From assembly GCA_963556145.1 (NCBI GenBank), contig OY744466.1, positions 2,542,001 to 2,606,000 on the forward strand: 64,000 nt of DNA, given 5' to 3'. The position numbers and the translations under genes are program-made. The notes under the pieces were generated by a model, which saw only the letters and a program-made list of their open reading frames with translations, ran no database searches and was not told the DNA's origin. This DNA is from Hygrocybe punicea. Its lineage: Eukaryota > Basidiomycota > Agaricomycetes > Agaricales > Hygrophoraceae. This document shows, piece by piece, positions 34,287 through 46,960 of the stretch (positions within the stretch are counted from its first letter, which is position 1; every line of letters starts with the position of its first letter).

Positions 34287-35498
34287 ATGGACAACCATTA
34301 CAACTTCCAACAAGCAAGTAAGTCAACACATCTCATGCAAAAACATCATATTCGCGATATTGATTTCAGGATTTCAGTGGTTCGTTTGCATGAAATTGCT
34401 TCACATCGAAGCACGACCACAAACACCCAACTTTCAAGCTTATCAAATGTGAGTATCAGCAAATCCAGTGATGAAATCACAATTATACCTGAGTGATATA
34501 TAGACAGCACTCCTGGATATCCAAGAATGCGATTTTCCAAAGTGTTGGAAGTTCATCGTTCCCCTTAATAATTCCGATGAATCGCAAGAGTTGGTTCTGA
34601 CCATGCAAGGCTTTATTTCGGCAAAAGATCTGCCCCCAATTGTTACACGGTATTTTTTCATTGTTGACTGGATTACTTGCGATGGTTTAAATTGAAATTA
34701 ATCAGCCAAGACAAACGAAAAACCACGTATATTCGACAATCAGTCCAACTGACAGGACTGAACACGAAACATTTCCTTTCAGGTCTGGAAAATATCTGTT
34801 TACTCCACTAAAGGCTCTCGCGTGAATTCTCTGAAGGCTTAATGGAGAAACTGGAGCCGACAAACTTCCTCTCCTATGCCTGCTTAAATGTAGCAACACA
34901 TTATTTTACTGCCCGCCAAATCAATCCTTATTCACCCAGCATTCCTTTCAAAACCAATGTCAATCCAAAGGGAATACTCCAAACTTTAGTCCAAAACAGC
35001 AATTACTTTCATGGAGAAGACAATGAAGTTTTATATTATGGAATGGGAGCCGATAATCAGTGAGTTATCAAAAACCACAGAAAAAATATCCTGTTCAAAT
35101 AGATCGTATACAGATTATGTGCCATAAATCCTTCCAACTTCAGGATAGGCGATTTAGTCGAAGTTCAGTTCACGGTTTCAGCAGTGCCTGTCAAGAAAGA
35201 TCGTTTTAAGATGATCATAAATCTTCATTCCATGGTGATGATAGATAACCAGTTCACCAAGGTGACAATATTTTTCACACCAACGGTGTATAGCATCGGA
35301 TCTAACATAAAAAATTCATAGCGAGCAAGCATTAATCGTATGAACATCTCTGTTCATCCTGTAATTCCGAAACCAGTCATCAAATGGAAGATTGGGTATG
35401 ACTTAGAAACAAATGAAGACAACGATTCTGCAAGAAAAAGGGAGTGCAACATGGAGATGAACAAGGGGAATGACAATGATTCCGGAAAGTCTCATTAA
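34287..35498 (+). pseudogene. Basidiomycete orphan gene (GDLVEVQ family), probably decayed
   Basis: Exons run from an ATG at 34287 through 34842-35059, 35114-35261 and 35322-35498 (introns 54 and 60 bp, gtgagt and gtgaca donors). The diagnostic block is NPSNFRIGDLVEVQF, then KMIINLHSMVMID, after HGEDNEVLYYG. The same layout recurs on the minus strand at 63.5-64 kb. This pattern is known to me only from uncharacterised Agaricomycete proteins. The middle (34810-34842) needs a frame change, and two TGA codons appear after KALA, again at likely Arg positions. The two C-terminal exons are clean. No function is assigned. Confidence 0.55.
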
Positions 35499-35924
35499 AT
35501 TATTTCCTTGACAATGACTTGTAATCAGCTTCAAGCTATGTATATATGATATGTATTTTAGATACTGAAATAAAGGAACTGGAACTTACCAACGATGAAG
35601 AACCAGAATATTTGAATATTCAAATGATCACGTCACTCTAACAACCCGGGCAAATATTTCCTGCCATTTGTTAGTAATCTTGTCACACTCACTGAATGTC
35701 AACATTCGCAGATCCTACATACACCCAGCAAGCTTATAAGTGAGAAAATAAATGAGTATTGACCACAAAGACCATGTCAGAAAGCACATTATGAAAAAGA
35801 TGAAGCATGTGTGATTGTGAAGAAATTGTTTTATTTTCTACTCAAAGTCGAAATGCTTTCCCAATTGATTGTGATTTCACATTTTTCTGAAATGCATAAC
35901 ATTCACATGGCTAGTGTGTAACCA
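35499..35924. other. Spacer between the orphan gene and Helitron B
   Basis: Contains the boundary motif gaatatttgaatattcaaat followed by gatcacgtcac (35606-35636). The left edge of Helitron B must lie in or near this stretch. A tagtgtgta/atacacta hairpin with ctag at its outer side sits at 35911-35938. No other gene seen. Confidence 0.5.
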
Positions 35925-36329
35925 TTATGCATACACTATTAACACAAGATTTTTTCCGTTACATGTTATTAAATTTAAGTTTTCAAATTCACTTATATTG
36001 CCTTCATTGATACAAAATGTTCCTGTTGTCATGCCATCATGAAACCACACTATACCGTCTATAATAATACGTGCTGTGAAATGTTCATGACCGAAATAAA
36101 CCATGCCTTTCAGAACATATTCAGTAAAGTTGTCATCATTTAGGGTCAGCTTTTGATCTATTATTATGTTTTGAACAGAGTCAATCGTAAAAATAATCAG
36201 AGGAGGAATTTTGCGGAATAATATGTGTTTGTTTATCTCTCCCATGCAGCATGCACATCTACTTCTCTGTTTGTTTATCATTACATGAGAAAGGTATGTT
36301 GATATTGATCCAATAAAAGACGATGATAC
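35925..36329 (-). pseudogene. Second half of the USP-like protease domain of Helitron B
   Basis: Directly after the TAG, in the same frame, the protein continues with CACCMGEI (second half of the zinc ribbon), then FRKIPPLIIFTID. The block GHEHFTARIIIDGIVWFHDG follows, the expected position of the catalytic His in ubiquitin-specific proteases. It ends at a TAA at 35925-35927. The in-frame continuation across the stop shows the two halves were one domain. Confidence 0.75.
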
Positions 36330-39272
36330 CTAAAATATACCATGGCATCTGTCATTTTCAAGTACACGTTCATATTTACAATCATTACATCTCAACAAGG
36401 ACAAAGTCAATGAGTCGTTGGTTTTTAACATATAATGGGCTAAGTCGTTTATTGACGTACCAACCTGACCGGTAGGAAATAAGTCTGAATCGATTTGATG
36501 TAATAGAGTTCGAATTGAATATCTAACCGTCTCTAAATTAACAATGTTGTCATTCCAGCTCGTAAATCCCAATGCCATTAAATTGGAAAATTGATTCAGG
36601 CTTTGGAAGTTTTCTTTCCAAGCAGAAGCTTTCTCAGACCATATTGCCAACAAAATTGTAAAGAATGCATCATATGCACAACTCCAATCATCTACATCCC
36701 ATATAAACCCTCTTGGACTTTCTTTTGGAATTCTGTCTGATTTTCTTCGCTTCTTCACTTTAAAAGATAAACTTACAAGCTCTTCAAGTTTTTGCTTATG
36801 GTTAGCCTTTTGTTCCTTACTTGTCAATGTTTTGAAATTGATATGTACAGGGATACTGCCTTTTGCAGGAACAAAGTTAGCATTCTTTTCAACCGCAGAA
36901 TTATTATTTTTTGAACGACCAACTAATTTCCATGTAGATGCCACTACATTATTTTTCTCAAGTTTGCCTATTTTCCAAGAAATAGCAGAATGAACATTCT
37001 TTGGAACATATGAATTTCCTTTCCATTTCAAAAATTCATTGATAATAACATTTCGCTGGTTGCCACGCACAGTAGAAGGCAATAATCTTTCATATTTAAG
37101 TCTGGTAATTTCATCTAGAAGCTCTAATTCTCGAAATTCTTGGCGGAGATATCCAGAAGCACCTCCTGTAATAATCTTTGGATCAAAACCTTGCACTATT
37201 ATGGTTCCTGAAGCCGTCGAAATTCTGGATAAACAAGTATAATATGATTGGTGGGTCCTGCAACTACTAAGATTCACAACATTGTTAGGACGTGTTCGGC
37301 CTTGACATGCATAATCAGTCATTGCAAAATTCGGTAAGACTAAAACTTGCTCTCTGGATATCGCAATAACATCATCATTTGGCAATGAACATAAGGTGGA
37401 CGTGACATGTGTTGTAATAGGAACTACATTTTCCGGCAGACCATCTATTTGAATTGTCCGTGAAGGATTAATCAATTTGACAAATAAAGTATCAAGTACT
37501 ATTTGTCTTTCAGGACCTGCTCTACTTTGCCAACCAACCACAACGCCTTCAGCTCCCTTTGTGATACAGCATTCTGTAGCATCATTGTGTCTCAGCATGA
37601 CAGGCATTCCTATACATAGATCCAACCTTGCTGGTATATGATCAGATGATGCGTGTGGCTGATTCCACAGTATTTTTTGAAGTGGAAGTGGAATTGGTTT
37701 CATATGTTGACTTGGATTCAAGACAGATTTGTTTGATATGTAATTATTTTTTCTTTTATTATTATTTCTAAAACTTTCAGAATCATTCCATTTGTCTATA
37801 GAGTAAAATGATGATAAAATTTTATTGTTTTCGGCCGCAAAGCGATGACAGCCCTGTTCATTGATCTTGTCTTTTTGTGCATTCAATGCTGTCACAACTA
37901 ATACATTTCTGAACCTCTTCTGGGCCAACTTTGGATCATTTGGACTTTTGCCTGCGACATGAGTTCGAAGAAATGCTATGTCCTCTGGTGTACAAGCTTT
38001 ATATCTCATGTTTTCCAAAGCCATTCGCAATTTTGAATCATCCTCAGATTGATATCTTTGCCTCATATTTGCACGCAATATGACAACTGTAGTCACTTGA
38101 TGCCAAAGAGCTTTGCCTATCGCAGCTTCTTGGTTGGGAATAGTTTGACTTGAATTTACCTGGACACCGACAGAGCCAGAATACAATGGTGCACCACTCA
38201 TAGCTGGAGGAAGCTGAGCAAAATCACCTGCAAATATCATATTTATGCCACCAAAGGGTTCATCAAATACTCCACGTGCTTTTGCACATTGAGCACTAAT
38301 TTTATACATGTCTCTACAGGATAACATTGACACTTCATCAATAAAAATGTAATCTATGCCATCTAAATTGGCACGAACCTGTGCAAGACTTTTTGCAGAA
38401 CTACTATGATTTATCCCAAGCACAGAATGGTATGTAGATCCATTTATTAGAGCTGATGCAGCACCTGTTGGAGCAAGCGCTAAAAAACAATGCATTTGAT
38501 TTCGTTTGCCAAAGAAATCAGTTAATGCTTGAATAACTTGTGACTTTCCAGTGCCTGCCATTCCACCAAGATACATCAAGAGCTTTTCAGGATGTCCAAT
38601 TAATGTGGAATGATTAGCAACAATATGAAATGCTCTCTTCTGTTCTTCATTTAACATAAATCCAATAAGAGTTGAATCAATAAGATATAAATCTATTTTG
38701 TCTGTTGGGTTAAACATGCGATCAATATATACTTTGTCCACTACTGTAACATCATCGGATTTAATACTGTGAACTTTCCCTGAGATTGTTTTTAATGGTA
38801 TATTTTTTGATCGTTCTTCAATAATGTTGTTCTTTTTTGTAATGACCACATTTCTCCACAGCTTTCCTGATTGTAATATAGCTGGTTGGATTGCTTCAAA
38901 TGAACCTATATCTGGAAGTCCATCCATACATTTATCCAACCAACCAGAATTTTTCATAATTGTTCCTGCTGTTGACATGGCATCTCTCCTCTTTTTTTCA
39001 TGACTACCAAGTTTATTATAAAGGATATGGTCTTCATACTCCTGATCTGCATCATTATCAAAATCATCACCGTTATTTTGAAGCTCTCTATAATGAATGT
39101 CATCCAGATTGTCAAGGTTTTCAGTGGTAGCCCATGAGTATTGAATTCCATTTGATCCACTCTTTCGTTTAGCAGAGAAATCATCACGAGCATCAAGACA
39201 TTCATATCTCAGCCCAAAATATTTCATAATTTCAAGCTGTCTCTTAGAAAACTCGTAAAAGTTTTGTCCCAT
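36330..39272 (-). pseudogene. Helitron B PIF1 helicase fused to the first half of a USP-like domain
   Basis: The helicase part has NEEQKRAFHIVANHS, Walker A GGMAGTGKS, Walker B FIDEVSML, motif III AGDFAQLPP, and the late motifs MTDYACQGRTRPNN and YYTCLSR, so it is complete. About 200 residues after the helicase core, past a basic linker, comes FIWDVDDWSCAYDAFFTIL, which matches the catalytic Cys box of ubiquitin-specific-protease-like folds, and then LRCNDCKYE, the first CxxC pair of a USP zinc ribbon. The segment ends at a TAG (36330-36332). The linkage of helicase and protease on one frame is seen directly; the protease function is inferred. Confidence 0.85.
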
Positions 39273-40786
39273 GAATCAGAATTATTTTTGAGGTCTGTTC
39301 TATTTCGCCAAGGCTTAAAAAGTGTCAACATGGTACAACAATAATATTCTCTGTCACCACGGTCACATCTTGGTAGGTTATTTGGTAAGAAATTTGGAAC
39401 TATTGAATGATCTTCTTTCATCATCCGAGCTTGGTGAGTAAGATGTTGTGGATGGCCTGGAAGCATGCTATAGTTATTTTTTAACTTAATTGATGCTTTA
39501 TCCTCAGATCTATGCATGATATCGAGTTCATCTTCTGAAAAATCTGGTCTTTGATATTGATTTAAATTGTAACACTCATTATTATTACTAGTGATTGCTA
39601 CATCCATTTTGTAAGTTAGGTCATCTTCATCAATAAAATATTGTAAGTTTCTATTGCTATAGTCATCATCTTGTTCTTCCACAGAATGGAAATTTTCAGA
39701 CAAATCATTGCTTTCAGTATTGGCAAAATTTATATTTAATTCATTATCTGTTTCATTATTCATGATGTTGGTTGCAACTACTTTTTTTCTTTTTTTCTTT
39801 TTTGACACTCTTTTGGGTTTTATCACACAAAAATGAACCCAGTCATATAATGATACATCTTCATACGAAACAGGTCTAAAAATGTAATTGTCCATTTTGG
39901 ATAGCCCTACATATGTTCCGTTGTTCTTACCAATAACAACTTCGTTATTGCTATCTTCCATTATTTCATTTGTATCTTCATTATACTCTGCATTGAACAC
40001 TTTGTTAACATATGGTCTCCAATAAACTGGCACAAACTTATGGCCAGTGTAATGATCAGGGTTTCCAAGTACATACAATGAGGCCATAGGTGCACCAATC
40101 TCCAATTTTGATGTTAGAGAATTGACTATTTGTGTGAACAACTTCCGGACCTTCTCTTTTCTTGTCAAATTGCCGCCAATCATTTCTGAATTCCTATCAA
40201 AAACACTCTTTATTACTTCAAAAACACTATAGGTCTTTAATGACATTTTTGTAATGTAATCTGTCACATATGCTACGACGGCTTTGATTGCAGTACCAGA
40301 CAATAGACTGGTAACATCAGAATTACACCGAAGTATATATGTGAGTTCAGGTGTAAACGTGTTTATCCAGGGTTCTCCTTTTTTTAGATTGAGAGCACCC
40401 GTATTAGGTTCTACAAAAGTCTGTTCAAAGGTATCTCTTGGGAATCGTCTTTTGCATTCTCCTTTATCATTAAGACAATACGGTCGTTTTGGACCATCAT
40501 GTGTGTTATGTACGTTCAATCTCAGTAATAGATCATCAACGGTATTTTTGAATTTTTGCCACCAAATTTTGTGTCTGTTTTGACAATTATTATCGCTGCC
40601 ACAATATTTTGAACATATGTGAGGTGCTTCTGGAAGAACACAGGTTGGCAATTTATATTTGGCATTTTCTGCAGCACCCTTTACTTTTGCTGATATTTCA
40701 TCTTTAGTACCCATCAAGAATTGACCAACACACAAGCTTTCTAAATATTCCACCAGTGTCCTCTGAAATTCAGAAGTGTTATCCAA
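39224..40786 (-). pseudogene. Helitron B Rep C-terminal segment with catalytic tyrosines
   Basis: Carries conserved Cys-rich sequence (CSKYCGSDNNCQNRH), then the catalytic-tyrosine motif YVTDYITKMSL and the acidic linker before the helicase. It ends in SWDKTF followed by a few unrelated residues. The next segment overlaps it in another frame, so a small deletion here breaks the protein. Confidence 0.9.
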
Positions 40787-40795
40787 AATTTTGTC

Positions 40796-42112
40796 TCATA
40801 TTTCTTGGGGTGTTAGACATCCAGCAATCCATAGTAACATGTGAAGATGTAAGGTAAGACGGCCTTGTTCTTCTACAGTTCCATAATAAGCAGATGTTTT
40901 GCCATAAAGACCACGACGAGACTCATTTACACACAGAACATGTTTGATAAACATTTCAGTAATATAATGAAAGAAGTGAGCACCAGCAACTGGATTATTT
41001 GCAATAAGTTTATAACAATCTTTGGGGAGACGTAATTTTGGGTGAAATACTTCTTTGTTGTCAGCATAATATAAAGAAATTGGGTGATTGATATCAGCCG
41101 GTGCAAATGTGATAAACCAAGTCAAAGCACCACAGTAGGATATAAATGACCAAATTTCATTTCGCATATATTTTTTTGCAGTGATAGAGCCTTCAACCTT
41201 ACCACCCACATGATCTAGATCAGAAATCAATTTGTAGCATGCTGTTTCTCCAGGTGTCATGGGCTTTACTCTTTCACCTTTAGACAACCTTTTGGCGAGG
41301 TCTGCTAAAACTCCTGTGTCGATGTTCATCAAACGATCTGCAATTTCATCAAAGTTTTGTTTATTGGTCAACAAGTGACCACCACTTGTACTTCTTTTGA
41401 TCTGTTCTTGATTGAATGCGACTAGTGGAAAGTATGCATCAGTTTGGAATCTTTTGTCATGGTACATCAATAGGTGACTTTTATGCATCATGTCACTAAT
41501 ATCCATTACTTCCTCAGTAATGCTGCCGATACCTCCTAAACCATAAGGGAAAAGACAAGGAAACATCATAGGATATAATTGAGGGTTATTATAAAAAGAC
41601 TCTGGATTTTTTGCATGACTTATGGCGAGAACACCACCGTGGTCATCTATCAAGTGCTTTGTTGCTCTTGCAATCAATGCTTTTGGGCTATTAATTTCAA
41701 GATCTTCACCAGTAATACCACTGACAACAAATGGACAAGGTCCATCTTCAACACCATCTTCTTCATCATTGTCGAATGCACTGGTAGCTTCAGGTTCTTT
41801 GTTTGTTTCCTTCATACAATATGCAACCACAACTGGAATACCATTTTCTGGATACTGTTCTAGATTTTTGTAAGAGATGTCCAAATTGTAATAGTCGACG
41901 TGGTTCAACTTTAGCCATTCTAAAGCCGAAGATACCATTTTTCTGCAAACCAACAAAGGAGTGCGATCCATATCCTCTGGTGTGGGTCTGATAGGACCAG
42001 TAAAAATAAATGCCAAAACATTGTCAAGTTCTTCGACTGAGGGAGGCAATCGTTGATATATCTTTGGCATTGGATTTTGAAACATTATGGCATTTGCTTT
42101 CATTTTATGCAT
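40796..42112 (-). pseudogene. Helitron B Rep segment with HUH motif
   Basis: Continues directly from the previous stop in the same frame. It contains the Helitron-like N domain (HKSHLLMYHDKRFQTDAY, FITFAPADINHPIS) and ends with the HUH nickase motif in GRLTLHLHMLLWIAGCL. A TGA then replaces the Arg that follows PQEI in element A. The two His of the HUH motif are intact. Confidence 0.9.
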
Positions 42113-42151
42113 TCCGGAAGAAACACGTACAATGCATTTGTTATGTCGAAC

Positions 42152-43495
42152 TCAAGCAATCAAAATTTGTTCAGCAAATGTCAAATTCTGTAGTTGTGGT
42201 GGAATGGCACCAATCCATAATCCATTTGCCAATGCATATTTCGGAGTGCATCCTTGGTTTAGACAAGTTTCACATGGATGGCATATCCATTTGCATGCAC
42301 CGTCTATTACAGGACCTTTCATATCTTGTATCAGATCAGAGCTATGAAATCTCTCACGTCTGGTAATATTCATGTTTTCTCTATTCAAAATGTTTAGGTC
42401 AACTTTTGTTTTTGACAAAAGTGTCATCCTCTTCAATGGAACCAATTGTCCACATACTGCACACCCACTTTCTGTAAAGTTTTTAGGTGCCACAGCTTCA
42501 CACCAATTAGATATTATGGTTTCCTTTAATGCAACACTCGGTGGTTTCGGTGGAAATGACTGCAACTTTGATGTATTTTTCGTATTTATTCTATGTTGTC
42601 CCATATTAATTTCTTCTTTAACATCTCGGTTCTTTCTTCTATGAACATCTCTTTGATTTTTTTTATTTTTCTGCTCTGAATTTGCATTCTTGTGCCATAA
42701 TTTATATCTGTCTGCATTTGATTTAACAATATGAACAGAAAAAACTGTAACATGCGTTTGACATATTTCACAATTATGATTATTCAAAATGAGAGGAATG
42801 TCAGAAACATGCGCTCTCGATGCTAATCTTATAGCATGTAATTTTGCTATTGCACGGATGTCTTTCATCGTAAGTTGTGGCAAAAATTTGATTAAGGGAA
42901 CAGAACCCCAAATGTGATCTTTGCTATTATTAAAAGTTTCTTCAGCCACTATCCGCGGAACATGATCGATATACTTAAAGATTGTGTCAGGACTGTATTC
43001 CATTTTAAAGGAGTTGAGCATATATGACTCCAGTAACTTGAATTCAAAAGTTGGAATGCGATAACCACCACCAATGTAATTATTTGGCATGTTGGTGCAT
43101 TCAGATTTTCCATATATATTTTGTATGTGAATGAATGCAAATTTGATATACATCATGAAAGCTAACAAAATGTTGTTCAAAATAATCATCAAAATGGATG
43201 TACATAATTTAGAAATGCATTTCTGCACATGTGTTTTGAAGTCGTGAGCATACATCAGATGGCGATACAAAAGCATTCTAATCAATTGACATTTGTCTTT
43301 GATGATTGGAATTGTATGATAACCCAAGCATATAAGCATAAAGCAAAAATCAATTCGACAGGGTAGATTAGATTGTGGAATAAAACCACAAAAGATATTG
43401 CAGAGGCGAAATTTTGCCCTAGACAAAGTTGAAAGATCATCCAATAAATTGAATACATGGACGAACGATTGGAAATTCTTGTTTTGTATACCCAT
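42152..43495 (-). pseudogene. Helitron B N-terminal segment with zinc-binding block
   Basis: This open segment carries a hydrophobic N-terminus, then PLIKFLPQLTMKDIRAI, collinear with element A. A basic Lys/Asn-rich stretch takes the place of A's 19-residue repeats. The Cys-rich block CAVCGQLVPLKRM with CHPCETCLNQGC follows, and the segment closes with AEQILIA before a TGA. Element A has ARVRHN at this point, so the TGA replaces Arg; a single C to T change of CGA explains it. Confidence 0.85.
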
Positions 43496-45660
43496 TTCTT
43501 GGATAAGTTCACGTTTTGTGAATTTTGAAATTGAAACACCCGGTTTTGGGGCAAGACTGAGTGATTTTAAAGCAGTATGACTAGATACCTCAGAACTGGA
43601 TTGGTTAATATCAAACTTTTGATGATCATCGTTGACCGAATATCATTTTGAGAGAGTAGTGAGCAAACCACCTCTGCATGAATGAAGACATAACAAAAAG
43701 ATGAGGAGCAGACAAACAAAAATTTTGCAGGGGAGCATGGTGGGTGAAAATCAAGGCTGATTGATTATGACAAGATGAGCGGCATTTAAAAAAACAAAGG
43801 ATAATTCAATTTCAGATGTAACAATTTGCTTACAAATAGTAATCACGTGACATTGTGAACGTTCAGATGCTGGAAATGGAAACGTTTTCTTTAATTTGTT
43901 AATGACTGGTTCTTTACCAGCTTCAGCACACGTTTGTAATCGATGTAATAATATGAGTGTCGAATCATTTTTAACAGAGAAAACTTGTTATTCTGAATCG
44001 CTCTCAATGTCCCAGGCAACACTGTCATAATTCAACGGATGTTTTCATTTGAAACCAATCTGGAGGACGACTAAATAACATATTGCAAGTACTCTGCAAT
44101 TTGACCAAAATATACTGGCCAAAATACTTTTTCCTTCTCGAGCAATCCAGCTTGCTTGTCGAAATCCATCAAGTTCTTGTTTCTCATGCTCACTCAGATT
44201 CACCTGTTTGGCTTGAACACAAGTGCACAATAACATTGGATAGTTGCAGCCAAGTCAATTGCTTCAATCAAATCATAACATCGAGTGTCGGAGATAACAG
44301 ACTAAGTTCATGGTTTTTGGAGAAATCTGCATCAAGGCGGTTTGAGAACTTGTGCCAAATTGAACAAGTTGTAAATGGGTGATCCAAGCAATTTCGTCAA
44401 ATCACACGTCCTGTGGAATATCTTATTTTATTACGCTTGCTTAGAGAGTTGATTAGTGCAAAGAACATTGGATTGACTAAATGATTGCTGTCTTGAAAAT
44501 AGAAGAATAGTTCTTTCGAAAAACGTGCATTAGAGAAATCTTCAGCAACAACTTAATTCAGGGGGATATTAACTTGATGAAACCATAGCTCCATATATCT
44601 AAACTTTATTCATATTGTTGAAAGTCAGGCAAAGTTCTTGAACTTGCCAGCTACGTGATGTGATATGGAACATCGCTTTCCCTTTTTTCCCAAGCTTCAG
44701 CAATTCATGCATTGATTAATGCCACAATGGTATAATTTCCGAAAGTTTCGGAAAATTCAAATGCATTTTTACCTTGTGGATATATCAGATTGAATGGACT
44801 TAATTTAAACATTTGTCATGCGAGAACATAAATGTGTGTGAATGACCAGCAAGAACATTTGAATATTCAAGTGATCACATGACCTTTGCGTCATAAAACT
44901 TGTAAGTTAGTAAACACGTTATACATGTGTTAGTGGAGGTATCTTGTTGATGGAGAACTTCCACGAGATGCATGCCTGGTTGTTGCTCATAGGGGAGATA
45001 GACCCCACCTCACTAAGGTGCAACTGTGCATCGCAAATTCCACATTCACTCGCCATTGTTGAAATTTTGATCGACAAATAAATAATTCATCCTTGAAGTA
45101 ATCCATACAACTCAGTTTTAAACATCCTGGTTGCTTGATCCAAAGCGGAAATCAGACAGTTATTGCATTGCTGGGGAAGGAAGTTGTTCTTTTAACAAAA
45201 ATTCTGCAACTAAGAATAAATTAGGTTAAATTCATAGTTCCATTGACTTTGGGATACGAAGAATTTGCAGTAACTTCTGAAGTTTTCAGCGCAACATGTC
45301 GAAATCAGAGTTTAGGTACTGGAAATCATGTCCAAGACTTGGCCTTAAGAGGATGGAAATCAATGTTATTCTGTGTCATTTATGATATGTCTGCCAAATA
45401 TTGCAGTGCTGACACCAGAATGCATGAACTAAAGTAGAGCTGGCTCAATAGCTATGACAAGGAAATGATAGATTCTTGTGGTTTCTTGACTGTGGGAAAG
45501 TATTTCCTTTTTGGCTCAAATTCCGCAAGTCAGATTGCTTCACAATGGACTATCATTTTTATTTCCCACAGTTAGAAATGATTTCACACAGCTTATCGAA
45601 ATAAGTTCTCACGACGTGTAAAATCAGCGTTAGTGACAATTTTGTCGTTGGCGGAAAACG
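43496..45660. other. Intergenic region between Helitron B and the minisatellite
   Basis: Several short open frames occur (for example plus 44083-44382 and 45243-45437, minus 44045-44236) but none shows a recognisable domain or convincing splicing. Boundary motifs lie at 43843-43867 (tcacgtgacattgtgaac) and 44853-44884 (gaacatttgaatattcaagt). It may be decayed transposon sequence. Confidence 0.45.
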
Positions 45661-45663
45661 ACC

Positions 45664-45997
45664 TCATAAAATGATTCCCTTAACGGGACTCGTAACAATT
45701 CCCTTAATGGGACTCGTAACAATTCCATGCAATTCCTCAGTCCACGAGTGTTTCAGCAGTATTTGTGTCGACTCCAGCAAGCTCAAAAGACAATTCCGTG
45801 CAAATTCCAACCAATTCCAAACAATTCCCTGTGATTCCTCGGTCCACGAGTGGCTCAGCAGTATTTGTGATGAGTCATGTGAGCTCAAAAGACAATGCCG
45901 TGCAAATTCCAACCAATTCCAAACAATTCCGTGCAATTCCTCGGTCTACGAGTGGCTCAGCAGTATTTGTGTCGACTCCAGCAAGCTCAAAAGACAA
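45664..45997 (+). repeat. 102-bp minisatellite, left part
   Basis: After two 26-bp units with ttcccttaangggactcgta, units of about 102 bp follow, built from caattccgtgcaaattcc, ctcggtccacgagtggctca and gcaagctcaaaagacaa. The array stops exactly at the LTR start and resumes at 56636, so it is one array split by the retrotransposon. Confidence 0.93.
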
Positions 45998-46792
45998 TGT
46001 AAAGGCAAGGTCGGGGTGGCTGTGGAATAGTAATCCTAAGCCTGTGGGGGTCAGCGTGAAAGTGACTAGGAATAATCTACCGAGCTTCAGTAAGATGATA
46101 GGATACAAATGATAAGAAGCCGCCAAGTAAACTACTGAAATGTATCGAGGCCGGTCAAAGCCAAAGAAGCCGACGGTGTCGGGTATGGCGGGTCGGGTGT
46201 CGGGTGACCAGAAACGCAGAGATTAAGATGGTAGAAGGATGGGGAGAGCGTTGAGGAAACCGACGAGTAGTGTGTGCGATGGATTTTACTGAGAGGCTGA
46301 TTCTCAGAGAGAGGAAACGGGGGAACTGGTTTCTTACTATGAGATGGCGCTTGGGCACTGTTTTTATACTACAAATTTCTGTACCTAGATTCGGACGAGA
46401 GTCCTCGGCCGATGAGAGAAAACAAACGAGAATAAAAATGGACAAGTAGGAAGAGGGTTGCGAGGTGACCATGACAGGGAAAATGGGTGGAAGATATAAA
46501 AAACCGTAAAAGATGTAATATACTTTACTGTATCTCCATAAGGGAGATGCTAGGCGCGAATAAGGCAAGTCCGATGTCGGGCTCCCAGTCCAATGAGATC
46601 TATCTTTGATATTTGAAGTTCCGTGAGTTTAGGAGATGGACCGACCAGGTACGTGAGCGGCCGTGCTAGTCGGTATGCATCGGGTTGCGTCAGGTTGCAT
46701 CGGGTTCGAGCGTAGATTGTTAGAGACGTCGGGTTCGAGCGGATTCGCGAGATATCGATGTTATGGCCTCAGAGGGTCGAGGACCCTCTACA
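45998..46792 (-). repeat. 3' LTR (left)
   Basis: On the plus strand it begins TGTAAAGGCAAGGTCGGGG and ends gaggaccctctaca, giving TG...CA ends in the element's orientation too. It matches 55845-56635 except for a 4-bp indel near 46080 and scattered substitutions. The purine-rich aaggaga adjoining it on the minus strand (just right of 46792) may be the polypurine tract. Confidence 0.95.
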
Positions 46793-46960
46793 TCTCCTTG
46801 GGTCTTCTAATAGAGACCATCTGTGGTCGAGAATATGGGGTCTCCAAATGCAGGTCGCGAATGTGGCCAATCACGTGAGCGGCCAAACAATGGCAAAGTA
46901 AAAAATAAAAAAAATCTTGTTGTTGATCCGACCTTTCCTCTACACCATCACACGCCCACC

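Larger units (their letters stand above)
35925..43495 (-). mobile_element. Helitron B, nearly full-length coding region
   Basis: A second Helitron of the same family as element A lies on the minus strand. Its protein is split over five open segments by TGA at 42152-42154, TGA at 40796-40798, a frame change at about 39230-39275 and TAG at 36330-36332. All segments are otherwise collinear with element A, so only a few mutations separate it from an intact frame. Terminal TC and CTRR ends and the A/T target could not be fixed. The limits given are those of coding homology. Confidence 0.9.

Noticed and set aside
35911..35938. Hairpin followed by CTAG as a candidate Helitron B 3' terminus
   Set aside because: The base following CTAG on the minus strand is C rather than the T expected at a Helitron target, and the hairpin overlaps the stop codon of the element's protein.
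46155..46568. 137-codon open frame in the left LTR, repeated in the right LTR
   Set aside because: It lies wholly in the LTR, and its duplication is explained by the LTR repeat. No domain recognised.
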